Source: Dulcicalothrix desertica PCC 7102
Lineage (GTDB): Bacteria > Cyanobacteriota > Cyanobacteriia > Cyanobacteriales > Nostocaceae
Length of the DNA stretch: 64,000 nt
NCBI RefSeq assembly: GCF_003991905.1
Contig: NZ_RSCL01000018.1
Coordinates: 1-64,000 of the forward strand
Direction of reading: 5' to 3'
This document shows, in pieces, positions 51,500 to 60,748 of the stretch (positions are counted from its first letter, which is position 1; every line of letters begins with the position of its first letter). The position numbers were made by a program, and so were the translations under genes. Under the pieces are notes generated by a model. That model saw only the letters and a list, made by a program, of their open reading frames with translations. It was not told where the DNA came from and did no database searches.

Positions 51500-51704
51500 A
51501 AATTCGCATATAATAGTGTCGTAAACACCTAAAATATAGCACCCCATCCTCATCTGGTTAGAAAGCTTTATATTTTTGACTCAGTTAAATTTTGTCAATA
51601 AATTTACCGCTACTAATGATGATATTTAATCTATAGCTATTGACGCGCCGATTATTAGATAATATATTTAGAAATAGAATATTCAATAAAAATTCACAAT
51701 CATA

Positions 51705-51959
51705 GTGAAAGAAAGAATACTAGAAACCCTGAGTGAGAAAAACTGGATGTGGATGGAAGAGTTAAGGTCACACTTTATGTTGTGTGACCTTCAAACTCAC
51801 TACGTCTTTATAAATCCCGAATTTAGTAGCGCCATTGCTAACTTATCTGAGCAAGGATTCATAAGGATTATCAATCGCTTAGAAATAAAAGGATATTACA
51901 AAAAAACTGGCAAAATAGTTGAATTGGTAAACAGTGCCAGTTTCGCGAAAAAATGTTAA
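51705..51959 (+). CDS. Small hypothetical protein, winged-helix-like
   Basis: 84 residues from a GTG start: ERILETLSEKNWMWMEELRSH, then AIANLSEQGFIRIINRLEIKG. The alternation of helices followed by a short beta hairpin suggests a winged-helix fold, but I cannot assign a family. The stop overlaps that of the convergent kinase by 4 bp. It shares the region between two paralogous kinases with an unknown gene and a flavin oxidase. Confidence 0.5.
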   Translation: MKERILETLSEKNWMWMEELRSHFMLCDLQTHYVFINPEFSSAIANLSEQGFIRIINRLEIKGYYKKTGKIVELVNSASFAKKC

Positions 51960-53836
51960 TGACTCAACGGCAAGATAAGTGTAAAAGTCGTTCCATTCGC
52001 AATATCACTATTAACAGTTATTTTACCTTTATGTAAATCAACACATTGCTTAACAATCGCAAGTCCTAAGCCAGTTCCACCAATATTGCCAATGTTATTA
52101 GCACGATAGAAGGAATCGAAGATATATGGTAAATCTTCATTACTAATACCAATGCCTTCGTCTTTAACCACAAAAGTTACTTGATTTTGAGTACAGTCAA
52201 CAGAGAATTCAACTTTGCTATCTTGATTTGAGTATTTTAAGGCATTATCGAGCAAATTCGTAATGATGTAGGTTACAAGTTTAGGGTCGATAACAGGCGC
52301 CTGGTTAACTGCATTTTCACTGATGGATAATTTTATGTTTCTTTGTGTAGCAGTAAAAGAGACTACCATTGCTATAACATCCGAGCAAAGTTTAGCAATA
52401 TTAGTACTACAAGGCTGGAATTGCAAAGCATTAGCTTCAGCTTCTGATAATAGCAAGATGTCTTGGACAATTTGAGTAATGCGTCTAACAGCAGCTTCAA
52501 TCTTCTGAAAATGTTTTTCTTTTTTTTCTTCAGTCAATTGGTCTTTGTAATGCTGCAACATATCGATTGAAGACTGGATTGTCGCTAATGGTGTACGTAT
52601 TTCGTGCGAGGTGTTAGCAATAAAGTTTGATTTAGCATTACTGAGTTCGCGCGCACGTTGTAAAGCAATGAGGGTCTTCTCTTCAGCCTGCTTACGAAGT
52701 GTAATATCCTCAGCAATACCCACAACTCTAAAAGTATTTGCTGAAGAATCTTGAATTGGATAAGTACGGGCGTGTATCCAACAAATTGTACCATTTGGAC
52801 GCACAATACGGTACTCCACATTCATTTGTGTAGAATCTTTTTCTATTGCGGCAAATACTCTTGGTTTATCCTCTGGTAGAATCGATTCGATGAAAGATAA
52901 TGGGTTTTCGTACAATGAAGCGCAACTTTTACCCCAAACTTGTTCATAATTAGGACTTATATAAAGCACTTGGCTAGCGTCAGGGGTAATTAACCATGAA
53001 ACGTGACCAATATTTTCTGCTAGCTGACGGTATTGCTCTGAACTTTGAACTAACGTAGTTTCCGCTTGCTTGCGTTCAGTAATATCGAACGCAATACCAG
53101 CCATCCGAAATAGGTTGCCTTGTTCATCGTACACCGGGAATGTTTTGTCTCTTACCCAACGAACGGCGCCATCAGCACGGATAATTCGGTATTCTTCATC
53201 CATGTTGCAGGCATTTGGTCCAGTTGCAGCAGCTATTATACGTTCTAAATCATCAGGATAAACAGATTCTATAAATGACCTAGGATTTTGGTAAATATCT
53301 TCACAACTTTTACCCCAGATTTTTTCGTAGCCAGGATTAATATAATAAAATTTACTGGCATCAGGTTCACACACCCAAAAAACAATATCAACATTGTTAG
53401 CAAACTGCTGAAACCTTTGCTCGCTCTGTTTTAAAGCAAGCTCGGTCATCTTTTTGTCTGTAATATCCTCAGTTGTGCCTATAATATATTCTATGTTACC
53501 ACTTGTATCAAGCGAAGCAAACGCATGGTTATGTATCCATCTAATTTGATTATCAGGGCGAATAATACGATATTCTTCATTTAATTGGGCGCCTTGTATT
53601 AAACTTTGAAGTGCTGTATTTACTCTCTCTTTGTCTTCAGTATAAATGCTTTCGAGAAAAGACTTTGCACCTTCATTGAAATTAGTCATTTGGCGCCCAA
53701 ATATGTTTTCGTAAGTAGGGCTTGTGTAAACTATTTGACTTAAATCAGCGGAACAAACCCAAAAGGCTTGATTATTATTCTCAAATAGTTTACCCAGAGG
53801 GCTGTTTGCTAAAACTTGCCAGTCATTAATATTCAT
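51956..53836 (-). CDS. Histidine kinase with three PAS domains (paralogue 2)
   Basis: About 626 residues from the ATG at 53836 (an in-frame TTG lies at 53875). Three PAS/PAC units (FWVCSADLSQIVYTSPTYE, FWVCEPDASKFYYINPGYE, SWLITPDASQVLYISPNYE) precede HisKA with phospho-His at about 411 (SHEIRTPLATIQ) and the HATPase (NLLDNALKYS, DEGIGISNED, GTGLGLAIV). It is soluble and close to the kinase at 46985-48892, including the same PAS arrangement, so the two come from a duplication. No partner response regulator is adjacent, though a REC-EAL and a REC-kinase protein are encoded further on. Confidence 0.88.
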   Translation of the reverse strand: MNINDWQVLANSPLGKLFENNNQAFWVCSADLSQIVYTSPTYENIFGRQMTNFNEGAKSFLESIYTEDKERVNTALQSLIQGAQLNEEYRIIRPDNQIRWIHNHAFASLDTSGNIEYIIGTTEDITDKKMTELALKQSEQRFQQFANNVDIVFWVCEPDASKFYYINPGYEKIWGKSCEDIYQNPRSFIESVYPDDLERIIAAATGPNACNMDEEYRIIRADGAVRWVRDKTFPVYDEQGNLFRMAGIAFDITERKQAETTLVQSSEQYRQLAENIGHVSWLITPDASQVLYISPNYEQVWGKSCASLYENPLSFIESILPEDKPRVFAAIEKDSTQMNVEYRIVRPNGTICWIHARTYPIQDSSANTFRVVGIAEDITLRKQAEEKTLIALQRARELSNAKSNFIANTSHEIRTPLATIQSSIDMLQHYKDQLTEEKKEKHFQKIEAAVRRITQIVQDILLLSEAEANALQFQPCSTNIAKLCSDVIAMVVSFTATQRNIKLSISENAVNQAPVIDPKLVTYIITNLLDNALKYSNQDSKVEFSVDCTQNQVTFVVKDEGIGISNEDLPYIFDSFYRANNIGNIGGTGLGLAIVKQCVDLHKGKITVNSDIANGTTFTLILPLSH

Positions 53837-53952
53837 ATGAAATACTTTTAAACTACCCTGACATATTTTACCCAAATGTGACTACATTTAAGTAAAATTT
53901 TATAATAGTTAAGAATTAAATTTATTTTTCGATTTAGCGACATACTTATGTC

Positions 53953-56301
53953 TTAAGGCTGATGTAAAAATAAACTTTCTTTTATTGATTGACATGTATT
54001 ATCTGACGAATTACTGCTCGCATTATTAAGACAATCGAGTAGCAGTTGGCAGGCATTCCAATATTGCTCAATTAATTTACATTCTTTCAAATTAAATTCC
54101 CAATTATAACCAATCTGAAAATCTTCAATCATTATACTCCGTAATTTCTCTATCCATACGGCGCCGTGTAGTTGCCACCACAATCTTAAAGTTTGCCTAT
54201 CTTCGTCTATATTTGGTAGTTTGCTACGTAAATCGTATAAAATATCACTTAATAAATCGTTATCTGCTAGCAGATGTTTAAGGTCAAGTGCTAAATGCAT
54301 TGCTCTTAAGCGCTGGTGGAAAACATCAGGAGTAATAGCTAAACTAATTGCGAATGCATGAGTTAATGCCATATCTAAACTCATTTTAATAGGCAGATTG
54401 GCGGCTAGGTAACAATCTAAATGTAGTGTGATATCTTGGTTATATGCCAATGGATGCTCACTAGGCAGTCCATGCGTGAAGTAGAACGCGCGTATAGCAG
54501 TCTTATATAAATTTGTAGTACTTGTTTTACTAGTAACATCTATTAATTCTGATTTTTGCAATACCCAATTTATAAAGCTTTGTAATTTCGGGTTGGTAGC
54601 AATAATAAGGTCAATTTGCTGCTTCATCAAAATTAATAAATTATCAGCCGATGGTAGCATTTCGGCGACGAGTAAAAATATTTCCTTCCAGGATTGTACG
54701 TGTATATAATTAACTAACTCATCTAAACTGTTTGAATTAACGTTAGCGACAATATCGCGCGCTGTTAAATACTCTTGAAACGTTAAATGAGAAAATGAAT
54801 AAATTCCTCGTGCCCTTTGTACTAATAATCCATGTTGTGCTTCGATAGCTTTTAAAATTGCATAACTATCTAGTAACAGAGCTTCCGTATCTTCAATATT
54901 TTTTGATGTATATGATTGGCGTAAATAATTTGCAATCAATTGTTGAGTTCTACTTTCTGTAAAATAATATTGATTTTCTGTAAAATAAATTTTTGCGATC
55001 TGGCTCAGTAATTTAATTTTATCCAATAGCGAAAAATAGCGATATAACTCATCTCTTTCAATTCCTCTACTTTCATCCCAACGTATTAAAAGTAATTCTA
55101 AACCTTGTTTATAAATTTCAGAACGCGAACGAGGAAAGTCACCATGAGTGTGAAATAATAAACAAGCAATACTAAGTAATAAAGGTGTTGTCGTTAGTTC
55201 ATGAATCTGCTGATTTTGTGAAAGTTGAAGCTTTTGAATAAATTGTTCAGCTAAAGTTTTTGCTGCTGCAAAGGAAGTTTGAGCCACAGTCAAAAACCAT
55301 TGATACACAAAAATTACAATTTGAGATTCACTAAAATCAACTATTTCGACTTCTACAAAATATCTAAAATTATATAATTGTGCCGCTGTTCTACACGTGA
55401 TAATAAATCTACACTTGTAGAATTTTTCTGTAAAGCTATTAATTTCTGTAATTATATTTTTGCTAATGCTTTCCTGAACTTCGTCTAATCCATCAAGTAA
55501 AATTAAAACTCTTCCATCTTGAAGGATAGCGTTAAGCTCTAAATGATTTATTTCATTATTTAAGCATTCAAGTATATAATCAAATAGACTTTGATTATAT
55601 ACTTCGTATTTTTCAGCAAAAGTTTTTAGGCTGATAAGAATAGGAATACTATCTGCTAGCAATTTGCCTTGACTACAGTAAATTGCAATCGCTTGTAAAA
55701 ATGCACTCTTACCTGAACCTGGTCTTCCTTGTACTATTATTCTTGGGTATTTGACTGCAATATCAAACCCTGATTGTTGAGATTTTTTTATCTCTAATCG
55801 ATTAAGTTGAGACAAATTTAGTTGAGACAAGTTTAAATTTGGCTTGAGATTTTGCAAACTCTCAATTTTTAACCATTTGTGACTTGATATTTCTTCTGAT
55901 ACATTAATATCAACGTAAACATCCTTTAAATGCAAAGGACGGGAAACATCTAAAAAACGTAGAGTCCCACACTGGTGCTGAGTTTTGTCTTTGAGTACTG
56001 ACTTTATTTTTTTTTCATAGTCAGAAGGTAAAGCTGTGCTAATTTTTATAGACTCTATATTTTGCTCTTGAGTATTTTCGTCTGCTTGAATTATTTCTTC
56101 GGGGTTAATATTCAAACTCTGGCAAATTTCATGAAAAACCTGTCGTTCTACGGGTTTTCCAGAAAAAAACTTCCAAATTGGCTGACGAGTTTCTAAACCA
56201 ACTTCACTTGCCAAATTTTCTTGCGTCCACCCTTTGCGTTTGAAAGCTTGTCTTGCCTTTCTTATACCTTCAGACGACGCTTGTAGCGACCTTTTTCCCA
56301 T
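53953..56301 (-). CDS. HTH-NACHT NTPase, candidate bacterial NLR-like defence protein (copy 2)
   Basis: 782 residues, same architecture as copy 1 at 8252-10561. The HTH-like start is MGKRSLQASSEGIRKARQAF followed by GWTQENLASEVGLETRQPIWKFF, then the conserved VYVDINVSEEISS. The P-loop GRPGSGKS is at about 192-199, Walker B VLILLDGLDEV follows, and FSHLTFQEYLTARD starts the helical C-terminal part. Both walls of the NTPase are intact. An insertion with LNLSQLNLSQLNRLE before the P-loop distinguishes it from copy 1. Defence function is inferred from the family. Confidence 0.8.
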   Translation of the reverse strand: MGKRSLQASSEGIRKARQAFKRKGWTQENLASEVGLETRQPIWKFFSGKPVERQVFHEICQSLNINPEEIIQADENTQEQNIESIKISTALPSDYEKKIKSVLKDKTQHQCGTLRFLDVSRPLHLKDVYVDINVSEEISSHKWLKIESLQNLKPNLNLSQLNLSQLNRLEIKKSQQSGFDIAVKYPRIIVQGRPGSGKSAFLQAIAIYCSQGKLLADSIPILISLKTFAEKYEVYNQSLFDYILECLNNEINHLELNAILQDGRVLILLDGLDEVQESISKNIITEINSFTEKFYKCRFIITCRTAAQLYNFRYFVEVEIVDFSESQIVIFVYQWFLTVAQTSFAAAKTLAEQFIQKLQLSQNQQIHELTTTPLLLSIACLLFHTHGDFPRSRSEIYKQGLELLLIRWDESRGIERDELYRYFSLLDKIKLLSQIAKIYFTENQYYFTESRTQQLIANYLRQSYTSKNIEDTEALLLDSYAILKAIEAQHGLLVQRARGIYSFSHLTFQEYLTARDIVANVNSNSLDELVNYIHVQSWKEIFLLVAEMLPSADNLLILMKQQIDLIIATNPKLQSFINWVLQKSELIDVTSKTSTTNLYKTAIRAFYFTHGLPSEHPLAYNQDITLHLDCYLAANLPIKMSLDMALTHAFAISLAITPDVFHQRLRAMHLALDLKHLLADNDLLSDILYDLRSKLPNIDEDRQTLRLWWQLHGAVWIEKLRSIMIEDFQIGYNWEFNLKECKLIEQYWNACQLLLDCLNNASSNSSDNTCQSIKESLFLHQP

Positions 56302-56354
56302 AGCTTTAATTCTCGTTTTTGTGAATGTTAAACAAGATGCAATTTATTATACTA

Positions 56355-57548
56355 CTATTTTTTAGTAAGCATTGCTTCTAATTCTGATTTAGATAATGAA
56401 TTGCTAAACAATGAGCCTTGCATGTAATGGCAATTTTTTTGACGAATATAGATTAGCTCTGCCTCTGTATTCACTCCTTGAGCAATAATTCTAAGATTAA
56501 GATTATTTGCCATATTGATTAAGGCATCGGTAATTGCTGACTTTTGCAAGTCACTTGTAATTTGGTGAATGAAATAAGGATCAAGTTTAAGAGTATTAAT
56601 AGGTAGCTTTTTGAGACAAATCAAAGAAGAATTGCCTGTCCCAAAATCATCAATAGCTATTTCAATGCCTAGTTCACGCAATTGATGTATTATATCTATT
56701 GAGTTGTTCAAATTTTGCATAATCACATTTTCACTCACCTCAATTTGTAGTTTACTGGGTTCTAATGAGTAATTACTAATGGCTTCCTTTACAGTAAGGA
56801 TAAAATTTGAATTATGGAATTCTTGTGCTGATATATTTACCGAAATTGGTAATACATTATACCCTAGTTTTGTCCATGCTTGAATCTGTTCACAAACAAG
56901 TTGTATAAAGCAGGCGCCAAGTGGAATTATTAAATCAGTTGATTCCGCTAAAGGAATTAATTCAGAAGGATAAACTGATCCTATTTCAGGATTGTTCCAA
57001 ATTACAAAACTTTCAGCAGCTACAACTTTTTCCGAAATATTAACAATAGGTTTATAAAACAGCTTAAACTCTGATTTTGCGTTTGATTCTAACGCACGAC
57101 GTAAATTAGCTTCAATAATTTTTATTTCAGGAGTGAAAGTTAGAATATCATCTTTAGCAGACAAGTATTTTCGCAAAATCTCTTGCTTTGATAAACGGCT
57201 AAGTATAGCGCTCAATAATTCAGCACGAGTAAATGGTTTGGTAATGTAGTCGTCCGCTCCCAAATCCATACCTTGACGAAAATTACCTTTTCCTGCTTTT
57301 GCCGTCAAAAAAATAAATGGAATTGTTGCTGTCACAGGTTCTTCACGTAAAGCAGTCAGCACACTATAACCATCCATTTCAGGCATCATCAAGTCACATA
57401 AAATCAAATCAGGTACTTCAGATACTGCTTTTTGCACCCCGACTCGACCATTTTCTGCTTCTACCACTTCATAATTCTCAGCTTCGAGTAGCTCTAATAT
57501 GTTCTCACGTACTCCTAGCTCATCTTCAATTACTAGTACTTTAGTCAT
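56355..57548 (-). CDS. Response regulator with degenerate EAL domain
   Basis: 397 residues: REC with phospho-Asp52 (LILCDLMMPEMDG), a linker helix, and an EAL-type c-di-GMP phosphodiesterase domain (about 145-395). The EAL motif itself reads ESF, the NISAQEF, EVSEN, DDFGTG and LKLD motifs are retained, but the catalytic-loop glutamate in AEGVE is Gln (IAQGVNTEAE). Activity is therefore doubtful; it may bind c-di-GMP or regulate partners. It is transcribed with the NACHT gene behind it (53 bp gap). Confidence 0.83.
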   Translation of the reverse strand: MTKVLVIEDELGVRENILELLEAENYEVVEAENGRVGVQKAVSEVPDLILCDLMMPEMDGYSVLTALREEPVTATIPFIFLTAKAGKGNFRQGMDLGADDYITKPFTRAELLSAILSRLSKQEILRKYLSAKDDILTFTPEIKIIEANLRRALESNAKSEFKLFYKPIVNISEKVVAAESFVIWNNPEIGSVYPSELIPLAESTDLIIPLGACFIQLVCEQIQAWTKLGYNVLPISVNISAQEFHNSNFILTVKEAISNYSLEPSKLQIEVSENVIMQNLNNSIDIIHQLRELGIEIAIDDFGTGNSSLICLKKLPINTLKLDPYFIHQITSDLQKSAITDALINMANNLNLRIIAQGVNTEAELIYIRQKNCHYMQGSLFSNSLSKSELEAMLTKK

Positions 57549-57754
57549 TTCATTTTTACTCTACTACTTGAATTATGTAATATATATTACCGACAAACCT
57601 AATTTTCTCATTAAAGCATATTTTATATCTTGCGTATAAATACTGAAAATATTTTTAACATTGATGTTAAATCAACCAAAACAATCAAATCAAACATAAA
57701 AAATAATTTATTTTTTTCTAAATAAATAGTATTTAACTTATACTTCCGCAAGGA

Positions 57755-58900
57755 TTATGATTCAGAATATAAGGGCAAAGTTACCACTACCGTTGTGCCG
57801 GCGCCGACTGCGCTTGTTATTTTGATACTACCCTGGTGTAATTCGACGCATCTTTTCACGATTGCCAGTCCTAAACCAGTACCTTGAATCCCACGCACAT
57901 TACTCGCACGGTAAAAATTTTCAAATAAATGATTTTGATCACTTTCAGGAATCCCAATTCCTTGGTCTTGTATCTGAAAGACTACGGTATCATTTTGACC
58001 ATTTAGAGTAAAATAAATATTGCTATTTTTAGGTGAGTACTTAACCGCATTCGAGAGTAAGTTTGTCACAATACAGCTAAGTAGTTCTTCATCCATTTCA
58101 GCTTGAGAATAGTCTCCAGAGGCAGTAAAAACGATGTGATGTTCTTGGCTAACGCTTAATTGCATAACATCTATAATTTCTTGGCAAAATACATCTAAAT
58201 TTATAGGTTGAGGACGAAACTTGACGCGACCAACTTCATTGCGCTGGATAAATAGTATTTCATCTAAAAGTTTTAGCATTTGCTCGATTGCATTTTCTAT
58301 GCGCTTTAAATATCTACTATTTTGTTCTGAGGTAATTTCGTCAGAGTAAAGCTGTATTAGATCAACAGACGCACGAATTGTACTCATTGGAGTCCTAAAT
58401 TCATGGGAAATCATTGAAATAAATTGTGATTTGACCTGATTCAATTCCTGTTCTTTAACCAGCGCTTCGCGCGTGTTTAACTCGCTTTGCTGTATTTGGT
58501 TTAGAATTAAACCTCGTTCTATTGCATAACGAACTGCACGCAATAGCTGTTTAGTAGAAATTTCATTTTTCACTAAATAATCTTGCGCTCCTTCAACCAT
58601 TGCTTGCAGTCCTAATTGCTCATCGTTTGTTCCTGTTAAAACAATAATCGGAATGTTTGGAACCTTAAAGCGGAAGCCTTTAACAGTGTCAAGTCCTGTT
58701 GAATCTGGAAGACGCAGGTCTAGTATGACTATATCAAACTTATGTTGCGACTGTGACAACTTTAAAGTACAAAGCTCTATTGCCTCACTAAGTCGCTCGA
58801 CATGACTTACATGCCATTTTGCTTGATGGGTGTACTCCAGAACTTCCTGTATCAATTCTGCATCGGTAGGGCTGTCTTCTACTAGTAAAACATGAATCAT
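57755..58900 (-). CDS. REC-histidine kinase hybrid
   Basis: 381 residues. An N-terminal REC (IVILDLRLPDSTG, acceptor Asp at about 62) is followed by HisKA (phospho-His at about 165, ISHEFRTPMSTI) and HATPase (NLLSNAVKYS, DQGIGIPESD, GTGLGLAIV). This REC-first order is common in cyanobacterial phosphorelay kinases, which receive a phosphate from another kinase. It could relay to the REC-EAL protein encoded just downstream, which is inference. A divergent or decayed region follows upstream. Confidence 0.86.
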   Translation of the reverse strand: MIHVLLVEDSPTDAELIQEVLEYTHQAKWHVSHVERLSEAIELCTLKLSQSQHKFDIVILDLRLPDSTGLDTVKGFRFKVPNIPIIVLTGTNDEQLGLQAMVEGAQDYLVKNEISTKQLLRAVRYAIERGLILNQIQQSELNTREALVKEQELNQVKSQFISMISHEFRTPMSTIRASVDLIQLYSDEITSEQNSRYLKRIENAIEQMLKLLDEILFIQRNEVGRVKFRPQPINLDVFCQEIIDVMQLSVSQEHHIVFTASGDYSQAEMDEELLSCIVTNLLSNAVKYSPKNSNIYFTLNGQNDTVVFQIQDQGIGIPESDQNHLFENFYRASNVRGIQGTGLGLAIVKRCVELHQGSIKITSAVGAGTTVVVTLPLYSES

Positions 58901-59334
58901 AGCAAATCTAAGTTTGAGTTAAACTTTGATTTTTTAGTTTTAAGTTATAAAACGAATTATAACCCTGGTATACCAGTTACATATTTACCATGAATTTTCA
59001 ACTCTTAACTTTAAGATTTATGATGATTCTCTTCTTTTGAGTAGCAACTGGCGCCTCTTAAAGGTTACTTCAGATTGTTGTACGACTCGTAATAATATGC
59101 TTTTTACAACTAATGAAAAATATGAGTTAAATATAAAAATATCTAAAATTGTAGATAGCTATTTAGCGATTAATGGATGAATCTTGAATACTTTAGGCGA
59201 AAAATTATTTTCCTATGACTAAAAAATATCTTGATTTTTTACCTCCGTACACGAGTTAAATAAGTGATATAGAAACGCTTTTACGAAGTGTCTTACTCTT
59301 AATTTTTGCCTCTTTACAAAGATTTTAACAGTAA

Positions 59335-59742
59335 TTAGATCTGTTGAAGACCCTTTTCTAGCTCAACGAGTAATTTTTTGCTTCCTTCTAATTCCAATTT
59401 TTGAGATGATCTTTCTAGTTTGTCCGCAGCAATGTACATTTTTATAGCTCCAACATTTGCGCTCGCTCCTTTAAGATTAGCTCACATCTTGCACCGTTCT
59501 CAACAAGCTCAAAGAAACCGGGCTTCTTTACGAAAAACTAGGGGTTTCTAGCAAAATCTTTCTCAAGAAGCCCGGTTTCTCGGACTGGTGCAAGATATAA
59601 GTTAGGAAATTTTCTTTAACATCTGTAATACTTCTTGCCCGTTAGCAGCAACATCAGCATTGTAAGCTAAGTTTTGCAACTGTTTTATAGCATTATTTTG
59701 GTTTACGATGTTATCTTCTCTAACTAAGATTCGGAATTTAGA
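59335..59742 (-). pseudogene. REC and HPt fragments of a decayed hybrid kinase, split by a MITE-like element
   Basis: On the minus strand a REC beginning is readable (RILVREDNIVNQNNAIKQLQ followed by ADVAANGQEVLQMLKK, then an in-frame stop). After the repeat at 59486-59596 comes an HPt second half (NLKGASANVGAIKMYIAADK, ending ELEKGLQQI). The phospho-His and the rest of both domains are lost. These pieces match the REC-HPt end of a large hybrid sensor kinase; the kinase part was not seen. Confidence 0.65.
59486..59596. repeat. MITE-like element with ATCTTGCACC ends
   Basis: Ends ATCTTGCACC (59486-59495) and GGTGCAAGAT (59587-59596) are inverted. Nested inside are AAGAAACCGGGCTTCTT and AAGAAGCCCGGTTTCTC, a second inverted pair. 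The nested design resembles dispersed elements known from Nostocales. It lies within a decayed REC/HPt gene. Confidence 0.72.
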
Positions 59743-59942
59743 TTTATTGATTGAACAAGTATTAATAATGTATTCTCACGAAGACAAAGTTTTTGCTTTA
59801 GTTTTGTTTATGAAAACAAACAATTAGAGTTTAAAATAAACATAATAAACATTTTTGTATACACTGATTAAAAAGTGTATGTGATAGCATTAAAACACAA
59901 GGTTATCAAATAGCCAATCTTACACATTTGATATAAAATTTT

Positions 59943-60015
59943 CTCACCTTCTGCTTGCTGCCTCCCCTTTTCCTTACCAATAAGGAAAATGCTTATAGCA
60001 AAGGTGAGGTTTTTT
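59943..60015 (+). terminator. Stem-loop followed by T-run
   Basis: CTCACCTT (59943-59950) pairs with AAGGTGAG (60001-60008), with a nested TTTTCCTTA / TAAGGAAAA pair inside, followed by GTTTTTT. It lies 60 bp upstream of the decayed response regulator. No intact plus-strand gene precedes it, so it may be left over from a lost gene or belong to a leader. Confidence 0.5.
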
Positions 60016-60075
60016 ATCTAAATCATTTATATTTATTAAGTAATTAGCTTAAAAATATGAGAGAGTCAACTTTTT

Positions 60076-60736
60076 ATGTTCAAGATATTAGTTATTGATG
60101 ATGACCCAATTGTTAGAACCGTACTGAAACGAACCTTAGACAATCAAGGTTATGATATAACGATAACTAACAATGGTGAAGAGGGGATTTATTACGCAAA
60201 GCAAATTCGCCCAACCTGGAGAAGCAGAAAATAGAGTTCGAGGTTTAGATGCTGGGGCGGATGAGTTTATTTATAAACCAATTGAAATGAATAAACTAAA
60301 AGCGCGCGTGCAGGATTAAGATTATATCAACTACCTGAAGATTTAAAGTGCCAGAAGCAGACACTTGACACACTCAAGCAAAATTTGCAAACTCCTGAAA
60401 GCTGCTGAATATGTACAGTCACTTTTGCCGTCTCCATTATTTGGGAAAGTAACAACAGAGTCGTTATTTCTTCCTTCCACACACTTAGAGGGTGATAGCT
60501 TTGACTATTATTGGATTGATGATGATAATTTAGCCATTTACCTTTTGGATGTATCAGGTCATGTTTCTTGATTCTTTACTTATACTTTGAAATATTGAAG
60601 TTTTTAGCTGGTATATTTAATTTTTTTAAATGAAAGGGGACGTGGCTTAAAAATTATGTATTCCATTGCAGATGAATTAAATTACAAAGTCCAACCAGAT
60701 AATTGTTGCTGCTTGTTCATGAGTAAAAAGTTTTAA
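60076..60736 (+). pseudogene. Broken REC-PP2C phosphatase-RsbW-like regulator
   Basis: An intact start reads MFKILVIDDDPIVRTVLKRT up to YYAKQIRP. Then about 45 codons are missing and the frame shifts to GEAENRVRGLDAGADEFIYK. After further frameshifts comes a PP2C/SpoIIE-type segment, AAEYVQSLLPSPLF then YWIDDDNLAIYLLDVSGH. Finally there is a fragment of an HATPase_c_2 (RsbW-like) end, RGLKIMYSIADELNYKVQ then CCLFMSKKF. The parent would be a REC-phosphatase-anti-sigma fusion. At least three disruptions make it non-functional. Confidence 0.72.
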
Positions 60737-60748
60737 TTATAAAAGGAT

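Larger units (their letters stand above)
58901..60075. other. Decayed region, no intact gene
   Basis: About 1.2 kb. It contains the remnant of a REC-HPt protein (59335-59742) carrying a MITE-like element (59486-59596), a hairpin (59943-60015), and the start of a broken response regulator (60076). The remainder is AT-rich without recognised genes. Confidence 0.6.
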
